From: JARRQB01 sp965368585
GTDB taxonomy: Bacteria; Pseudomonadota; Gammaproteobacteria; Chromatiales; Chromatiaceae
Direction of reading: 5' to 3'
Length of the DNA: 55,714 nucleotides
NCBI GenBank assembly: GCA_965368585.1
Contig: CBDUNM010000017.1
Coordinates: 1 to 55,714, forward strand
Shown here: positions 25,890 to 34,625 of the stretch, piece by piece
Layout: every line of letters begins with the position of its first letter
Position numbering within the stretch: the first letter of the stretch is position 1
Notes under the pieces: model-generated
Seen by the model: only the letters and a program-made list of their open reading frames with translations
What the model was told of the DNA's origin: nothing
Database searches by the model: none
Position numbers and translations under genes: made by a program

Positions 25890-26669
25890 ATGTTGACCCT
25901 GACAGACACCCAATTGTCCCAATGGCTGGCCGATTTCCTCTGGCCCTTTCTGCGTATCGGCGGGCTTATCATGTCCGCGCCGGTGTTGAACATCCGCCAG
26001 ATCCCGGCGCGCTTCAAGGTACTGATGGCCGTGATGATCACCTGGGTGCTGGCACCGACCCTGCCCCCGTCGCCGGTGGTCTCGACGTTCGGCGCCGAAG
26101 CCCTGGTGATCGCCCTGCAGCAGGTGGGTATCGGTGTCGCCATGGGCTTCATACTGCAGTTGGCGTTCGGTGCGTTGATCTTCGGCGGTCAGATCATGGC
26201 CTACAGCATGGGATTGGGCTTCGCCCACATGATGGACCCGCAAAACGGCGTTCAAGTCCCGGTGGTCGCGCAGTATTGGTTGATTCTGGCCATGTTGTCG
26301 TTCCTGATGAGCAACGGTCACCTGGTCCTGCTGAGTGCTTTGGCCGCCAGTTTCGATACCCTCCCGATCGCGGTGGACGGCCTGACGCGATCCGGTCTCT
26401 GGGCCGTTGTGGAGTGGGGCAGCCGGATGTTCGCCGCTGGTGTCGCGATGGCGCTGCCGGTGCTGATGGCGCTGTTGCTGGTCAACATCGGTATGGGGGT
26501 GATCACCCGGGCGGCGCCGCAACTGAACATCTTTGCGGTGGGCTTTCCGATCACGCTGACCATGGGATTCGTGCTGATGTGGGTGACACTGCCGCAGATC
26601 ATGGCGGGCTTTGGCGACTTGATGGACGAAGCGCTGGTGCACGCCGGCTTGATCCTGACCTTGAGGTAA
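25890..26669 (+). CDS. fliR: Flagellar export gate protein FliR
   Basis: FliR completes the FliPQR gate of the flagellar type III secretion apparatus. The start at 25890 gives MLTLTDTQLSQWLADFLWPFLRIGGL and 259 residues, the normal length. Family features are SAPVLNIRQIPARFKVLMAV, GVAMGFILQLAFGALIFGGQIMAYSMGLGFAHMMDPQNG, and the C-terminal LLLVNIGMGVITRAAPQLNIFAVGFPITL. Six or so membrane segments are present. flhB follows after 6 bases. Confidence 0.96.
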   Translation: MLTLTDTQLSQWLADFLWPFLRIGGLIMSAPVLNIRQIPARFKVLMAVMITWVLAPTLPPSPVVSTFGAEALVIALQQVGIGVAMGFILQLAFGALIFGGQIMAYSMGLGFAHMMDPQNGVQVPVVAQYWLILAMLSFLMSNGHLVLLSALAASFDTLPIAVDGLTRSGLWAVVEWGSRMFAAGVAMALPVLMALLLVNIGMGVITRAAPQLNIFAVGFPITLTMGFVLMWVTLPQIMAGFGDLMDEALVHAGLILTLR

Positions 26670-26675
26670 AGACCG

Positions 26676-27824
26676 GTGGCGGAGAATCAAGACGGACAGG
26701 AGAAGTCACAGGAACCGACAGGCAAGCGCATCCAGGATGCGCGCCGCAAGGGCCAGGTCCCGCGCTCTCGCGAACTCAATACGATGATGCTGACCCTGGT
26801 CGGTGCGCTGGCGCTGATCCTCATGGGGCAACAGCTGACGCGCGGCATCAAGGGACTGTTCACGGCCAACTTCAGCCTGTCGCGCACCGATATTTTCGAT
26901 CCTGCCGCGATGCCCAACCATTTCGTCTCCGCCGTGCAGGATGCCTTGGCGATGTTGATGCCGTTCTTCGGCGTGATGATCGCGGTGGCCATCCTGGCGT
27001 CGATTGCGTTGGGTGGATTCAACATCAGCTTGCAGGCGCTGACGCCCAAGTTCAGCAAACTCAATCCGATCAGCGGCATGAAGCGCCTGTTCTCCGCCAA
27101 AGGCCTGATGGAACTGCTGAAGTCGCTGGCCAAGTTTCTGCTGATCGGCGGCGTCACGGTGATCCTGACCTGGGTCTGGGCCGATGACCTCATCCTGCTG
27201 GGAAAAATGGACGTCGGTCTGGCGATCGCCCGCGGTACCGAAATGTTGGGGTGGGCCGGCGTGATTCTCGCCGCGACCTTGATACTGATGGCCGCGGTCG
27301 ACGTGCCTTTTCAGCTCTGGGATCACAACCGCCAGTTGAAAATGACCAACCAGGAAGTCCGCGACGAGCTCAAGGAGACCGATGGCCGTCCCGAGGTGAA
27401 AGGACGTATCCGTCAGCTGCAGCGCGAGATGGCGCAGCGCCGGATGCTCCAGGAAGTTCCCCAGGCCGACGTCATCGTTACCAACCCGACGCATTTCGCA
27501 ATCGCCCTGCGCTACGACAAGGAAAAGATGCGCGCGCCCGTCGTGGTGGCCAAGGGCGCCGATCTGGTCGCGGCCAACATCCGCCGCGTCGGCGAGCAGC
27601 ACGACGTGCCCACGGTGGAATCGCCGCTGCTGGCGCGTGCCGTGTATTTCAGTACGGAACTGAACGATCCGATCCCGGCGGGTCTGTATCTCGCGGTCGC
27701 TCAACTTCTGGCTTATGTCTTTCAACTGCGGGTCTATTACGCGCATGGCGGCGACCTACCGATGCAACCCGATGAGTTTCCGATCCCGCCTGAGTTCCGC
27801 ACCGGGCACGCCGATGTGGAATAA
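26676..27824 (+). CDS. flhB: Flagellar export switch protein FlhB
   Basis: FlhB switches substrate specificity of flagellar export from rod/hook to filament after self-cleavage. The 382 residues start with GTG and the conserved SQEPTGKRIQDARRKGQVPRSRELN. Four membrane segments follow, then the linker DHNRQLKMTNQEVRDELKETDGRPEVKGRIRQLQREMAQRRM. The autocleavage motif NPTH is in VIVTNPTHFAIALRY, at about residue 268. The length matches the family. The gene completes the fliPQR-flhB export module and is followed by flhA. Confidence 0.97.
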   Translation: MAENQDGQEKSQEPTGKRIQDARRKGQVPRSRELNTMMLTLVGALALILMGQQLTRGIKGLFTANFSLSRTDIFDPAAMPNHFVSAVQDALAMLMPFFGVMIAVAILASIALGGFNISLQALTPKFSKLNPISGMKRLFSAKGLMELLKSLAKFLLIGGVTVILTWVWADDLILLGKMDVGLAIARGTEMLGWAGVILAATLILMAAVDVPFQLWDHNRQLKMTNQEVRDELKETDGRPEVKGRIRQLQREMAQRRMLQEVPQADVIVTNPTHFAIALRYDKEKMRAPVVVAKGADLVAANIRRVGEQHDVPTVESPLLARAVYFSTELNDPIPAGLYLAVAQLLAYVFQLRVYYAHGGDLPMQPDEFPIPPEFRTGHADVE

Positions 27825-27878
27825 CGCGCCGACCACAACGCGTTGCGGGTGCGCACAAGGTATGCGGTACCCGCGCTC

Positions 27879-29975
27879 ATGAATACGACGGTCATACTGC
27901 AGAACGTCCGGGACGTGGGCGTCAAGGGTATGGGGGCGCCGCTCGTCCTGCTGATGCTGCTGGCCATGGTGGTCATTCCGCTGCCCCCGTTTTTGCTGGA
28001 CTTGTTCTTTACCTTCAATATCGCGTTGTCGCTAGTGGTGTTGTTGGTCGTCATCTACGCGTTGCGGCCGCTGGATATCGGGGTCTTTCCCTCGTTGTTG
28101 CTGATCGCGACCCTGCTGCGTCTGGCGTTGAATGTCGCCTCCACGCGGATCGTGTTGCTCGAGGGCCACAACGGCGGCGACGCTGCCGGCAAGGTCATAG
28201 AGGCCTTTGGTGCATTCGTGATCGGCGGCAACTATGCCGTCGGTCTGGTCGTGTTCTTTATCCTGGTGATCATCAACTTTGTCGTGGTGACCAAGGGTGC
28301 GGGCAGGATCTCCGAGGTTTCCGCAAGGTTTACCCTGGACGCCATGCCCGGCAAACAGATGGCCATCGACGCCGACCTGAACGCCGGTCTGATCGATCAG
28401 GACCAGGCGCGCGCACGGCGCGAGGAAGTGACGCGAGAGGCCGACTTCTACGGTTCGATGGACGGTGCGTCGAAGTTCGTGAGGGGCGACGCGGTCGCCG
28501 GTATCCTCATCCTGATTATCAATATCGTCGGCGGACTCGGGATAGGGATGGGTCAGCACGATCTGAGTTTTGCGACGGCGCTGCAGTACTATGTGCTGCT
28601 GACCATCGGCGACGGTCTGGTCGCGCAGATCCCATCGTTGTTGTTATCGACGTCGGCGGCCATGATCGTCACGCGGGTGTCGAGCTCGCAGGACGTGGGC
28701 GAACAAGTTGCAGCGCAGTTGCTGAGCAACCCGAAGGCGCTTGGCGTGACCGCCGGAGTCCTGCTGCTCGTGGGGGTCATCCCCGGTATGCCCAACCTGG
28801 TGTTTCTCCTGCTGGGCGGAGCGACGGCCGTCTTTACCTATACGGTCGTCAAGCGCCAAGCGCAGCAAGCCGAACCCGAGATGCCGTCGGAGCCGCAGGA
28901 GACCGCGCCGGTCGAACACAAGGAACTCACCTGGGACGATGTACAACCGGTGGACGTCATCGGACTTGAAGTGGGGTACCGCCTGATACCCCTGGTCGAT
29001 CGCAACCAGGGCGGCCAGTTGATGAACCGGATCAAGGGGGTGCGCAAGAAACTGTCGAAGGAACTGGGTTTTCTCGTGCAGTCGGTGCACATCCGCGACA
29101 ACCTGGAACTCGACCCCAATGTCTACATCATCACGCTGCACGGCGTGCCGCTCGGCAAGTCGGAAGTGTTTCCGGATCGCGACATGGCCATCAACCCGGG
29201 CGAGGTGTACGGCGAGTTGCAGGGCACCCCCGCCAAGGACCCGGCGTTCGGCCTCGACGCGGTCTGGATCGACCCGGGGCAACGCGATCACGCGCAGACG
29301 CTCGGCTACACCGTGGTCGATGCCAGCACGGTCGTCGCCACGCATCTGAGCGAGCTGCTGCAGCGCCATGCCAGCGAGTTGCTCGGACACGACGAAGTGC
29401 AGCAACTGCTGGACAACCTCAAGGATGCCTCGCCCAAGCTGGCGGAGGACCTGGTGCCCAAATCGCTGCCGCTACCGGTGGTGTTGAAGGTCATGCAGAA
29501 CCTGCTTAGCGAAGGCGTCCCGGTCCGTGATATCCGCACGATCGCCGAAACCTTGGCGGAGCATTCTGCAAAGAGTCAGGATGCCGACGTCTTGACAGCC
29601 CTCGTCAGAGTCGCGCTCTCTCGCTCTATCGTTCAGCAACTCATTGGCCCGGTTGAAGAAATACCGGTCACCGTGCTCGATCCGGGATTGGAACGGCTTT
29701 TGCAGAATACCTTGCAGACGTCAGGCGAGGAAGGTGCTGGATTTGAACCGGGACTCCTCGAACGTTTACAGCAGGCGCTGGTTGATACGTCAAATCAACA
29801 AGAACTTGCGGGCCATGAAAGTGTGTTGTTGGTTGCCGGGCCGATACGTGCATGGGTAGCGAAATTCGTTCGCCAAAGCGTTCCGGGAATGCACGTCCTT
29901 TCATACAACGAGATTCCTGACAACCGACAGATTCGAGTCGTGGCGACGATTGGTCGCGGCGATCAGGAGACTTAA
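27879..29975 (+). CDS. flhA: Flagellar export protein FlhA
   Basis: FlhA is the nonameric export gate component whose cytoplasmic ring binds chaperone-substrate complexes. The ATG at 27879 gives a 698-residue protein; an upstream TTG/GTG would add about 12 residues. The N-terminal eight-helix region has PPFLLDLFFTFNIALSLVVLLVVI, LLRLALNVASTRIVL and the FHIPEP-type cytoplasmic loop VTKGAGRISEVSARFTLDAMPGKQMAIDADLNAGLI. The C-terminal domain has HLSELLQRHASELLGHDEVQQLLD and LPLPVVLKVMQNLLSEGVPVRDIRTI. The last ~130 codons use visibly more A/T at third positions than the rest, a patch that continues into flhF. Confidence 0.97.
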   Translation: MNTTVILQNVRDVGVKGMGAPLVLLMLLAMVVIPLPPFLLDLFFTFNIALSLVVLLVVIYALRPLDIGVFPSLLLIATLLRLALNVASTRIVLLEGHNGGDAAGKVIEAFGAFVIGGNYAVGLVVFFILVIINFVVVTKGAGRISEVSARFTLDAMPGKQMAIDADLNAGLIDQDQARARREEVTREADFYGSMDGASKFVRGDAVAGILILIINIVGGLGIGMGQHDLSFATALQYYVLLTIGDGLVAQIPSLLLSTSAAMIVTRVSSSQDVGEQVAAQLLSNPKALGVTAGVLLLVGVIPGMPNLVFLLLGGATAVFTYTVVKRQAQQAEPEMPSEPQETAPVEHKELTWDDVQPVDVIGLEVGYRLIPLVDRNQGGQLMNRIKGVRKKLSKELGFLVQSVHIRDNLELDPNVYIITLHGVPLGKSEVFPDRDMAINPGEVYGELQGTPAKDPAFGLDAVWIDPGQRDHAQTLGYTVVDASTVVATHLSELLQRHASELLGHDEVQQLLDNLKDASPKLAEDLVPKSLPLPVVLKVMQNLLSEGVPVRDIRTIAETLAEHSAKSQDADVLTALVRVALSRSIVQQLIGPVEEIPVTVLDPGLERLLQNTLQTSGEEGAGFEPGLLERLQQALVDTSNQQELAGHESVLLVAGPIRAWVAKFVRQSVPGMHVLSYNEIPDNRQIRVVATIGRGDQET

Positions 29976-30016
29976 CCGGGACTGCCAAGACGGTCCCAAA
30001 CCGAGGACCGCAAGGC

Positions 30017-31186
30017 ATGAAGGTAAAACGCTTCGTCGCTCAGGATATGCGCCAAGCCATTCGCATGGTTCGCAATGCACTTGGTGAAGACGCTGTGATT
30101 CTCTCTAACAAGAGCGTCGACGGTGGCGTGGAACTCATGGCCGCCGTGGATCTGGAACCGTCGACGATCACCGACCATATCGACCAGCGCATCGCGCCGA
30201 GTCCCACGAGCGGCGAGCGCCGCGCGACATCGAACCTCGATCCTGCCGCGGATCCACTCGCAAAGATGCATCGGGAGCTGCAATCGATGCGGCGGTTCAT
30301 GGAAAACGAATGGAGCGAGTTGTCTTGGCGCGATCTGGGCGAACGACGCCCGGTCGGCCGCGAAAACCTGCGGCGTTTGATCTCACTCGGCATTGCCCCC
30401 GATCTCGCCCGTGGTCTGGTCGACCAGACCGGGGAACCCGACGACGTGGAAGCCGCGTGGCGCCAGTCCCTGTATCTTCTGGCCGATCAGATCGAGCAGC
30501 ACGACCACGAGCTGCTGGACCGCGGCGGGGTCGTCGCATTGGTCGGACCCACCGGGGTCGGTAAGACAACCACCCTCGCCAAGCTGGCGGCCAAGTTCGC
30601 CCTGCGCCATGGGCACCGCCACGTGGCTTTGGTCAGTATCGATAATTTCCGGATCGGGGCACGCGACCAACTGCACACCTACGGCCGCATTCTGAACGTG
30701 CCGGTGCGCACTGCCGCCAACGTCGCCGAGTTCGATACCGTGCTCGACGAACTCGCCGACCGCCAGCTGGTGCTGATCGATACGGCCGGCATGGGGGTGC
30801 GCAACGATCGCTTCGATGAGCAGTTGAATCTGCTCGGCGAGTCGCAACACGAGATCACGCGTCTGCTCGCATTGTCCACCACTACCGGGGAGCACTCCCT
30901 CGAGCGAGCGGTGAATCTGTTCCAACTGATGCGGCCGGAAGCCTGTCTGCTCACCAAACTCGACGAGGCCGCGACCTTGGGCAGTGCGCTGTCGACCGTG
31001 GTGCGACATCGGCTACCCGTCGCGTTTCTCACCGACGGTCAGCGCGTGCCGGAAGACCTGCATATCGCCCGTTCGCACCCGTTGGTCAATCGCGCCGTCG
31101 AACTCATGGAACAACAGCCGATCGAACCCGATTCCGACCATATGGCATTCGCCTGCGCAGAGGCCCGCTCGCATGCTCAACTCTGA
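30017..31186 (+). CDS. flhF: Flagellar biosynthesis GTPase FlhF
   Basis: FlhF is an SRP-type GTPase that marks the cell pole where a polar flagellum is built. The 389 residues start with the conserved MKVKRFVAQDMRQAIRMVRNALGEDAVIL, then a short variable B region and an N-domain. The G domain has P-loop VGPTGVGKTTTLAKLAAKF, G2/G3 region SIDNFRIGARDQL and LVLIDTAGM, and the TKLDEAATLGSAL motif. It is somewhat shorter than Pseudomonas FlhF because the B region is brief. Its end overlaps fleN by 14 bases. Together with FleN it implies one or few polar flagella. Confidence 0.96.
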   Translation: MKVKRFVAQDMRQAIRMVRNALGEDAVILSNKSVDGGVELMAAVDLEPSTITDHIDQRIAPSPTSGERRATSNLDPAADPLAKMHRELQSMRRFMENEWSELSWRDLGERRPVGRENLRRLISLGIAPDLARGLVDQTGEPDDVEAAWRQSLYLLADQIEQHDHELLDRGGVVALVGPTGVGKTTTLAKLAAKFALRHGHRHVALVSIDNFRIGARDQLHTYGRILNVPVRTAANVAEFDTVLDELADRQLVLIDTAGMGVRNDRFDEQLNLLGESQHEITRLLALSTTTGEHSLERAVNLFQLMRPEACLLTKLDEAATLGSALSTVVRHRLPVAFLTDGQRVPEDLHIARSHPLVNRAVELMEQQPIEPDSDHMAFACAEARSHAQL

Positions 31187-32060
31187 TGTTAAGCACGACC
31201 AGGCTGCCGGGCTGCGCCAGATGGTAACCCCAAGACCGGTGCGGGCCGTTGCAGTGACCGGCGGTAAAGGCGGCGTCGGTAAAACCAACGTCTCGGTCAA
31301 CCTGGCGGTCGCGGCCGCGGATCAGGGCAGACGCGTCATGCTGCTGGATGCCGACCTTGGACTGGCGAACATCGACGTGATGCTGGGACTGCACCCGCCG
31401 TTCGACCTTTCCCACGTGTTCTCGGGCGAGCGCACGCTGGACGAAGTGGTGGTCGAGGGGCCAAGCGGCATTCGCGTGATACCCGGCGCATCGGGTCTGC
31501 AGAAAATGGCCGAACTGTCCCATGCCGAGCACGCCGGGCTGATTCGGGCGTTCACCGACGTCGGCAACGACGTGGATACGTTCATTATCGATACCGCCGC
31601 GGGCATATCCGATACCGTCGTCAGCTTCTCACGGGCCGCTCACGAAATACTGGTGGTGGTGTGTGACGAACCGGCATCCATCACGGATGCATACGCCATT
31701 ATCAAGCTTCTCAACCGCGACTACGGCCACCACCGTTTCAGAGTGTTGGCCAACATGGTACGCAGCGCCCAGGAAGGGCGTGAATTGTATTCCAAGATGT
31801 GTCGTGTCACGGATCGCTATCTCGACGTCACCATGAGTTTCGTGGGCGCGATTCCATACGATGACTACCTACGCAAAGCCGTGCGTTCGCAACGCCCGGT
31901 GGTCCTTGCCTATCCACGCAGTCGTGCAGCTCAGGCTTTCAAGAACCTGGCGAAGAAACTCGATTCCTGGCCCTTGCCCGATGGGGCGAACGGCCAGGTG
32001 CAGTTTTTTGTGGAACGACTGATCCAATATTCCAGCGAATTCGGGGAGATGGTGCTGTGA
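31173..32060 (+). CDS. fleN: Flagellar number regulator FleN/FlhG (MinD-like ATPase)
   Basis: FleN (FlhG) is a MinD-like ATPase that limits flagellar number and antagonises FlhF and FleQ. The frame opens upstream inside flhF, but the start is placed at the ATG at 31173, which gives 295 residues. The deviant Walker A is VTGGKGGVGKTNVSVNLA, followed by LLDADLGLANIDVMLGL, IIDTAAGISDTVVSF and VCDEPASITDAYAIIKLL. A C-terminal amphipathic end (FFVERLIQYSSEF) could be the membrane-targeting part. It overlaps flhF by 14 bases and fliA by 4 bases. Confidence 0.95.
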   Translation: MLNSDVKHDQAAGLRQMVTPRPVRAVAVTGGKGGVGKTNVSVNLAVAAADQGRRVMLLDADLGLANIDVMLGLHPPFDLSHVFSGERTLDEVVVEGPSGIRVIPGASGLQKMAELSHAEHAGLIRAFTDVGNDVDTFIIDTAAGISDTVVSFSRAAHEILVVVCDEPASITDAYAIIKLLNRDYGHHRFRVLANMVRSAQEGRELYSKMCRVTDRYLDVTMSFVGAIPYDDYLRKAVRSQRPVVLAYPRSRAAQAFKNLAKKLDSWPLPDGANGQVQFFVERLIQYSSEFGEMVL

Positions 32061-32818
32061 ACAATCTGGCTACTTACGCTCAAACCGCGCAAGCGGGTTA
32101 TGACGATCTGGTTTCTCGGCACGCACCGTTGGTGAAACGGATCGCCTACCATTTGATGAACCGTTTGCCGCCGAGCGTGCAAGCGGAAGACCTGATTCAG
32201 GCTGGCATGATCGGCCTGATCGAAGCGAGCCGCAACTACGACCCCAGCCAGGGCGCCAGCTTCGAGACCTACGCCGGTATCCGTATCCGTGGTGCCATGC
32301 TGGACGAGATCAGGCGCTCGGACTGGACCCCGCGTTCGGTGCATCGCAAGGCCCGCCAGGTCGCCGACGCGATGCGGGATATAGAGAACGAGACCGGTCG
32401 CGACGCACGAGACGTCGAAGTCGCCGAAACGCTTGGGATCTCGATTGACGATTACCATCAGATTCTGCAGGATTCTTCGGGCTCGCGTATTTTCAGCTAT
32501 GAAGAGCTGTCTGAAGTCGGTGAAGTCGTGCCCTCGGACGGCGGCTACGCCGGTCCGTCAAAAACGAAGAACTCATTGTTCGAGAGTCCGGTCGACGGTC
32601 TGGAAAAGGACAACTTCAAGCTCGCGTTGGCCGATGCGATTGCCAGTTTGCCCGAGCGCGAGCGACTCGTGATTGCGCTGTATTACGACGAAGAACTGAA
32701 TCTGCGTGAGATCGGCCAGGTGCTGGGTGTGAGCGAGTCGCGCGTCTGCCAGATACACAGCCAGGCGGCGTTGCGCTTGCGGTCGCGTTTGACCGAGTGG
32801 TTACCCGGCAAAGAATGA
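32057..32818 (+). CDS. fliA: RNA polymerase sigma factor FliA (sigma-28)
   Basis: FliA directs transcription of late flagellar and chemotaxis genes. The 253-residue protein starts with GTG, overlapping fleN by 4 bases. Region 2 carries HLMNRLPPSVQAEDLIQAGMIGLIEA and FETYAGIRIRGAMLDEIRRSDW; region 3 follows; region 4 has LPERERLVIALYYDEELNLREIGQVLGVSESRVCQIHSQA. All are canonical. It ends the first flagellar transcription unit, followed at once by a perfect hairpin. A matching sigma-28-type promoter lies ahead of cheY. Confidence 0.97.
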   Translation: MNNLATYAQTAQAGYDDLVSRHAPLVKRIAYHLMNRLPPSVQAEDLIQAGMIGLIEASRNYDPSQGASFETYAGIRIRGAMLDEIRRSDWTPRSVHRKARQVADAMRDIENETGRDARDVEVAETLGISIDDYHQILQDSSGSRIFSYEELSEVGEVVPSDGGYAGPSKTKNSLFESPVDGLEKDNFKLALADAIASLPERERLVIALYYDEELNLREIGQVLGVSESRVCQIHSQAALRLRSRLTEWLPGKE

Positions 32819-32819
32819 T

Positions 32820-32852
32820 CTGCTAGCCGCCGACGTTCACGGCGGCTAGCAG
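32820..32852 (+). terminator. Perfect hairpin after fliA
   Basis: Two bases after the fliA stop, CTGCTAGCCGCC is followed by a 9-base loop and its exact complement GGCGGCTAGCAG, a 12-bp stem. No T-run follows, so it may act by Rho assistance, by pausing, or by protecting the mRNA end. Its position at the end of a long operon supports a terminator role. Confidence 0.7.
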
Positions 32853-33345
32853 TCGGTATGCGGTCACGAGCTGAACGGATATCTGGCGGTGTGGCCAGCT
32901 ACTTCGCGAGTTAGCCTGCATGTTGCGCCGGTATCCGGGATGATCGCGCCGGACAGGCGCGGCTGGACGCCGCTGTGGAGCGAAAACCATAGCCGTCGCT
33001 GCGACTTGAGTGAACAGCCATTGCAGGCGTGCCTGGACAAGCGAGGGGCCGGTCACCAACCGTACCCGCAGAAAACCCCGGAAAAAGAGGATGCGAAGCT
33101 GCTGCATCGGGTTTCGGTATTTGGCCCATGATCGGCTGGTGCAACATTCAGGTTAGCTTTGTAAGGCGAGTATTCCGCCCGGCGTGAAACGCGCGAGTCT
33201 CATGGCCGCGAAATTTCAACTGATGCGGCGGTTCGTCGCCGGCCGTCATTTGTTCTCCAATAGCAATAATAGTCTCCCGAACGGTCGTGATCGCGCGACG
33301 TCGGCCGAGCGCGGAAAGATCCCTGCGAAAAGGGAAATCAAGCCC
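32853..33345. other. Intergenic stretch between fliA and cheY
   Basis: About 490 bases without a credible gene. Small open frames on both strands (for example 32823-33107 minus and 32889-33131 plus) show no family motif and no good ribosome site. The stretch could be a decayed gene. Its right end runs into the cheY promoter. Confidence 0.4.
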
Positions 33346-33372
33346 TACGGTTTTCGCGTTCCCTGCCGATAG
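33346..33372 (+). promoter_or_regulatory. Sigma-28 (FliA)-type promoter upstream of cheY
   Basis: TACGGTTT at 33346-33353, an 11-base spacer, and GCCGATAG at 33365-33372 match the FliA consensus TAAAGTTT-N11-GCCGATAA at 6 of 8 and 7 of 8 positions with the correct spacing. It lies about 60 bases before the cheY start and would make the chemotaxis/motor operon a late, FliA-controlled unit. Confidence 0.75.
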
Positions 33373-33431
33373 CCCCAATCAAGTTAAGGTGGAAGCGACT
33401 CGCCTGGTCGCCAGCAATTTCGGAGGTTGCC

Positions 33432-33818
33432 TTGGACAAGAATATGAAAATCCTGATTGTGGACGATTTTTCCACGATGAGGCGCATCATCAAGAACCTG
33501 CTGCGCGATCTCGGGTTTACCAACACACACGAGGCGGACGACGGAACGACGGCGTTGCCGGTGCTGCAAAACGGTGGTTTCGATTTCATGATTACCGATT
33601 GGAATATGCCGGGCATGCAGGGTATCGACCTGCTCAAGGCCATCCGTTCTGACCTCAAGCTGCAGGGACTGCCGGTACTGATGGTTACCGCGGAATCTAA
33701 ACGCGAGCAGATCGTCGAAGCGGCACAGGCCGGCGTCAACGGCTATGTCATCAAGCCGTTTACGGCTGCCACCCTGGAAGAAAAAATCAACAAGATCTTC
33801 GAGCGCGTCGCCGCTTGA
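33432..33818 (+). CDS. cheY: Chemotaxis response regulator CheY
   Basis: CheY-P binds FliM and switches rotation. The TTG at 33432 is chosen: GGAGG stands five bases upstream and the resulting N-terminus MDKNMKILIVDDFSTMRRI aligns with E. coli CheY; the ATG at 33444 would be shorter. The 128 residues contain the acidic pair in VDDF, the phosphorylation Asp in FMITDWNMPGMQG, Thr in LMVTAESK and Lys in GYVIKPFTAATLEEKI. All signalling residues are present. It is the first gene after the FliA-type promoter and is followed by cheZ. Confidence 0.96.
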   Translation: MDKNMKILIVDDFSTMRRIIKNLLRDLGFTNTHEADDGTTALPVLQNGGFDFMITDWNMPGMQGIDLLKAIRSDLKLQGLPVLMVTAESKREQIVEAAQAGVNGYVIKPFTAATLEEKINKIFERVAA

Positions 33819-33836
33819 CTTCGGCCGGGAGAGCTC

Positions 33837-34622
33837 ATGACCAACGGGATGGAACAAGCCGGTAGCCTTGCAGCGGGAGTCGACTTCGAACCGGTCGACA
33901 AACTCGAACTCGCCAGGGGTCTGGTGGCCCTTCTCGAGTCGGGTGATCAGGAAGGTGCCGCCGAAGCAATATCCCAGCTGGCGGGCTTCGGCGATCAGAT
34001 GCTGTTTCTCGAAGTGGGGCGGCTGGCGCGGGAACTGCACGAGTCCATAAAGGACTTCATGCTCGACGCGCGCATGGTCGAACTGGCCAGCACCGAAATG
34101 CCCAATGCCGCCGAACGGCTGCGGTATGTCATCACGATGACCGAGCAGGCGGCAAACACGACCTTGTCCGCGGTCGAAAGCAGTTTGCCGATCGCCGATC
34201 AGTTGAGCACAGCCGCGAAAGAGCTGGCGGAAAAGTGGCGGCAGTTCAATTCGCGCGAGCTGACGGTCGCCGACTTCCGGTTGCTCAGCGACGAGCTGCA
34301 GGCGTTTCTCGATGCCAGCCAGGACCACGCCGCGTCGCTGCAGGACAGTTTGTCGGAAGTGTTGATGGCCCAGGGGTTCCAGGATCTGACCGGGCAAATC
34401 ATCCGCAAAGTTATCGATCTGGTCGACGATGTTGAAACCAAGCTCGTCGAGTTGGTGAGAATGTCCGGCCGCAAGCAAACAAACGCCGGTGCGGGCGTGG
34501 AGGCTGCACTCGCCGTGCCGTGTATCGAATCGAACGGCCCGGTAGTGCCGGGTGTCGACAAGTCGGATGTGGTGTCCGGACAGGACGACGTAGACGACTT
34601 GCTGTCAAGCTTAGGGTTTTAA
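33837..34622 (+). CDS. cheZ: CheY phosphatase CheZ
   Basis: CheZ dephosphorylates CheY-P. The 261-residue protein is largely helical. The catalytic region has the conserved QGFQDLTGQIIRKVIDLVDDVETKLVEL, with the active-site Gln in DLTGQ. The C-terminal peptide DDVDDLLSSLGF is the CheY-docking helix. GGAG precedes the ATG. It is 18 bases downstream of cheY and 3 bases before cheA, so the three are co-transcribed. Confidence 0.94.
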   Translation: MTNGMEQAGSLAAGVDFEPVDKLELARGLVALLESGDQEGAAEAISQLAGFGDQMLFLEVGRLARELHESIKDFMLDARMVELASTEMPNAAERLRYVITMTEQAANTTLSAVESSLPIADQLSTAAKELAEKWRQFNSRELTVADFRLLSDELQAFLDASQDHAASLQDSLSEVLMAQGFQDLTGQIIRKVIDLVDDVETKLVELVRMSGRKQTNAGAGVEAALAVPCIESNGPVVPGVDKSDVVSGQDDVDDLLSSLGF

Positions 34623-34625
34623 GCT

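Noticed and set aside
25530..26690. Minus-strand ORF of 386 aa under fliQ and fliR
   Set aside because: His/Gln/Arg-rich composition typical of a shadow frame; plus-strand genes are certain.
32823..33107. Minus-strand ORF of 94 aa after fliA
   Set aside because: Covers the fliA hairpin, no recognisable domain, no clear start signal.
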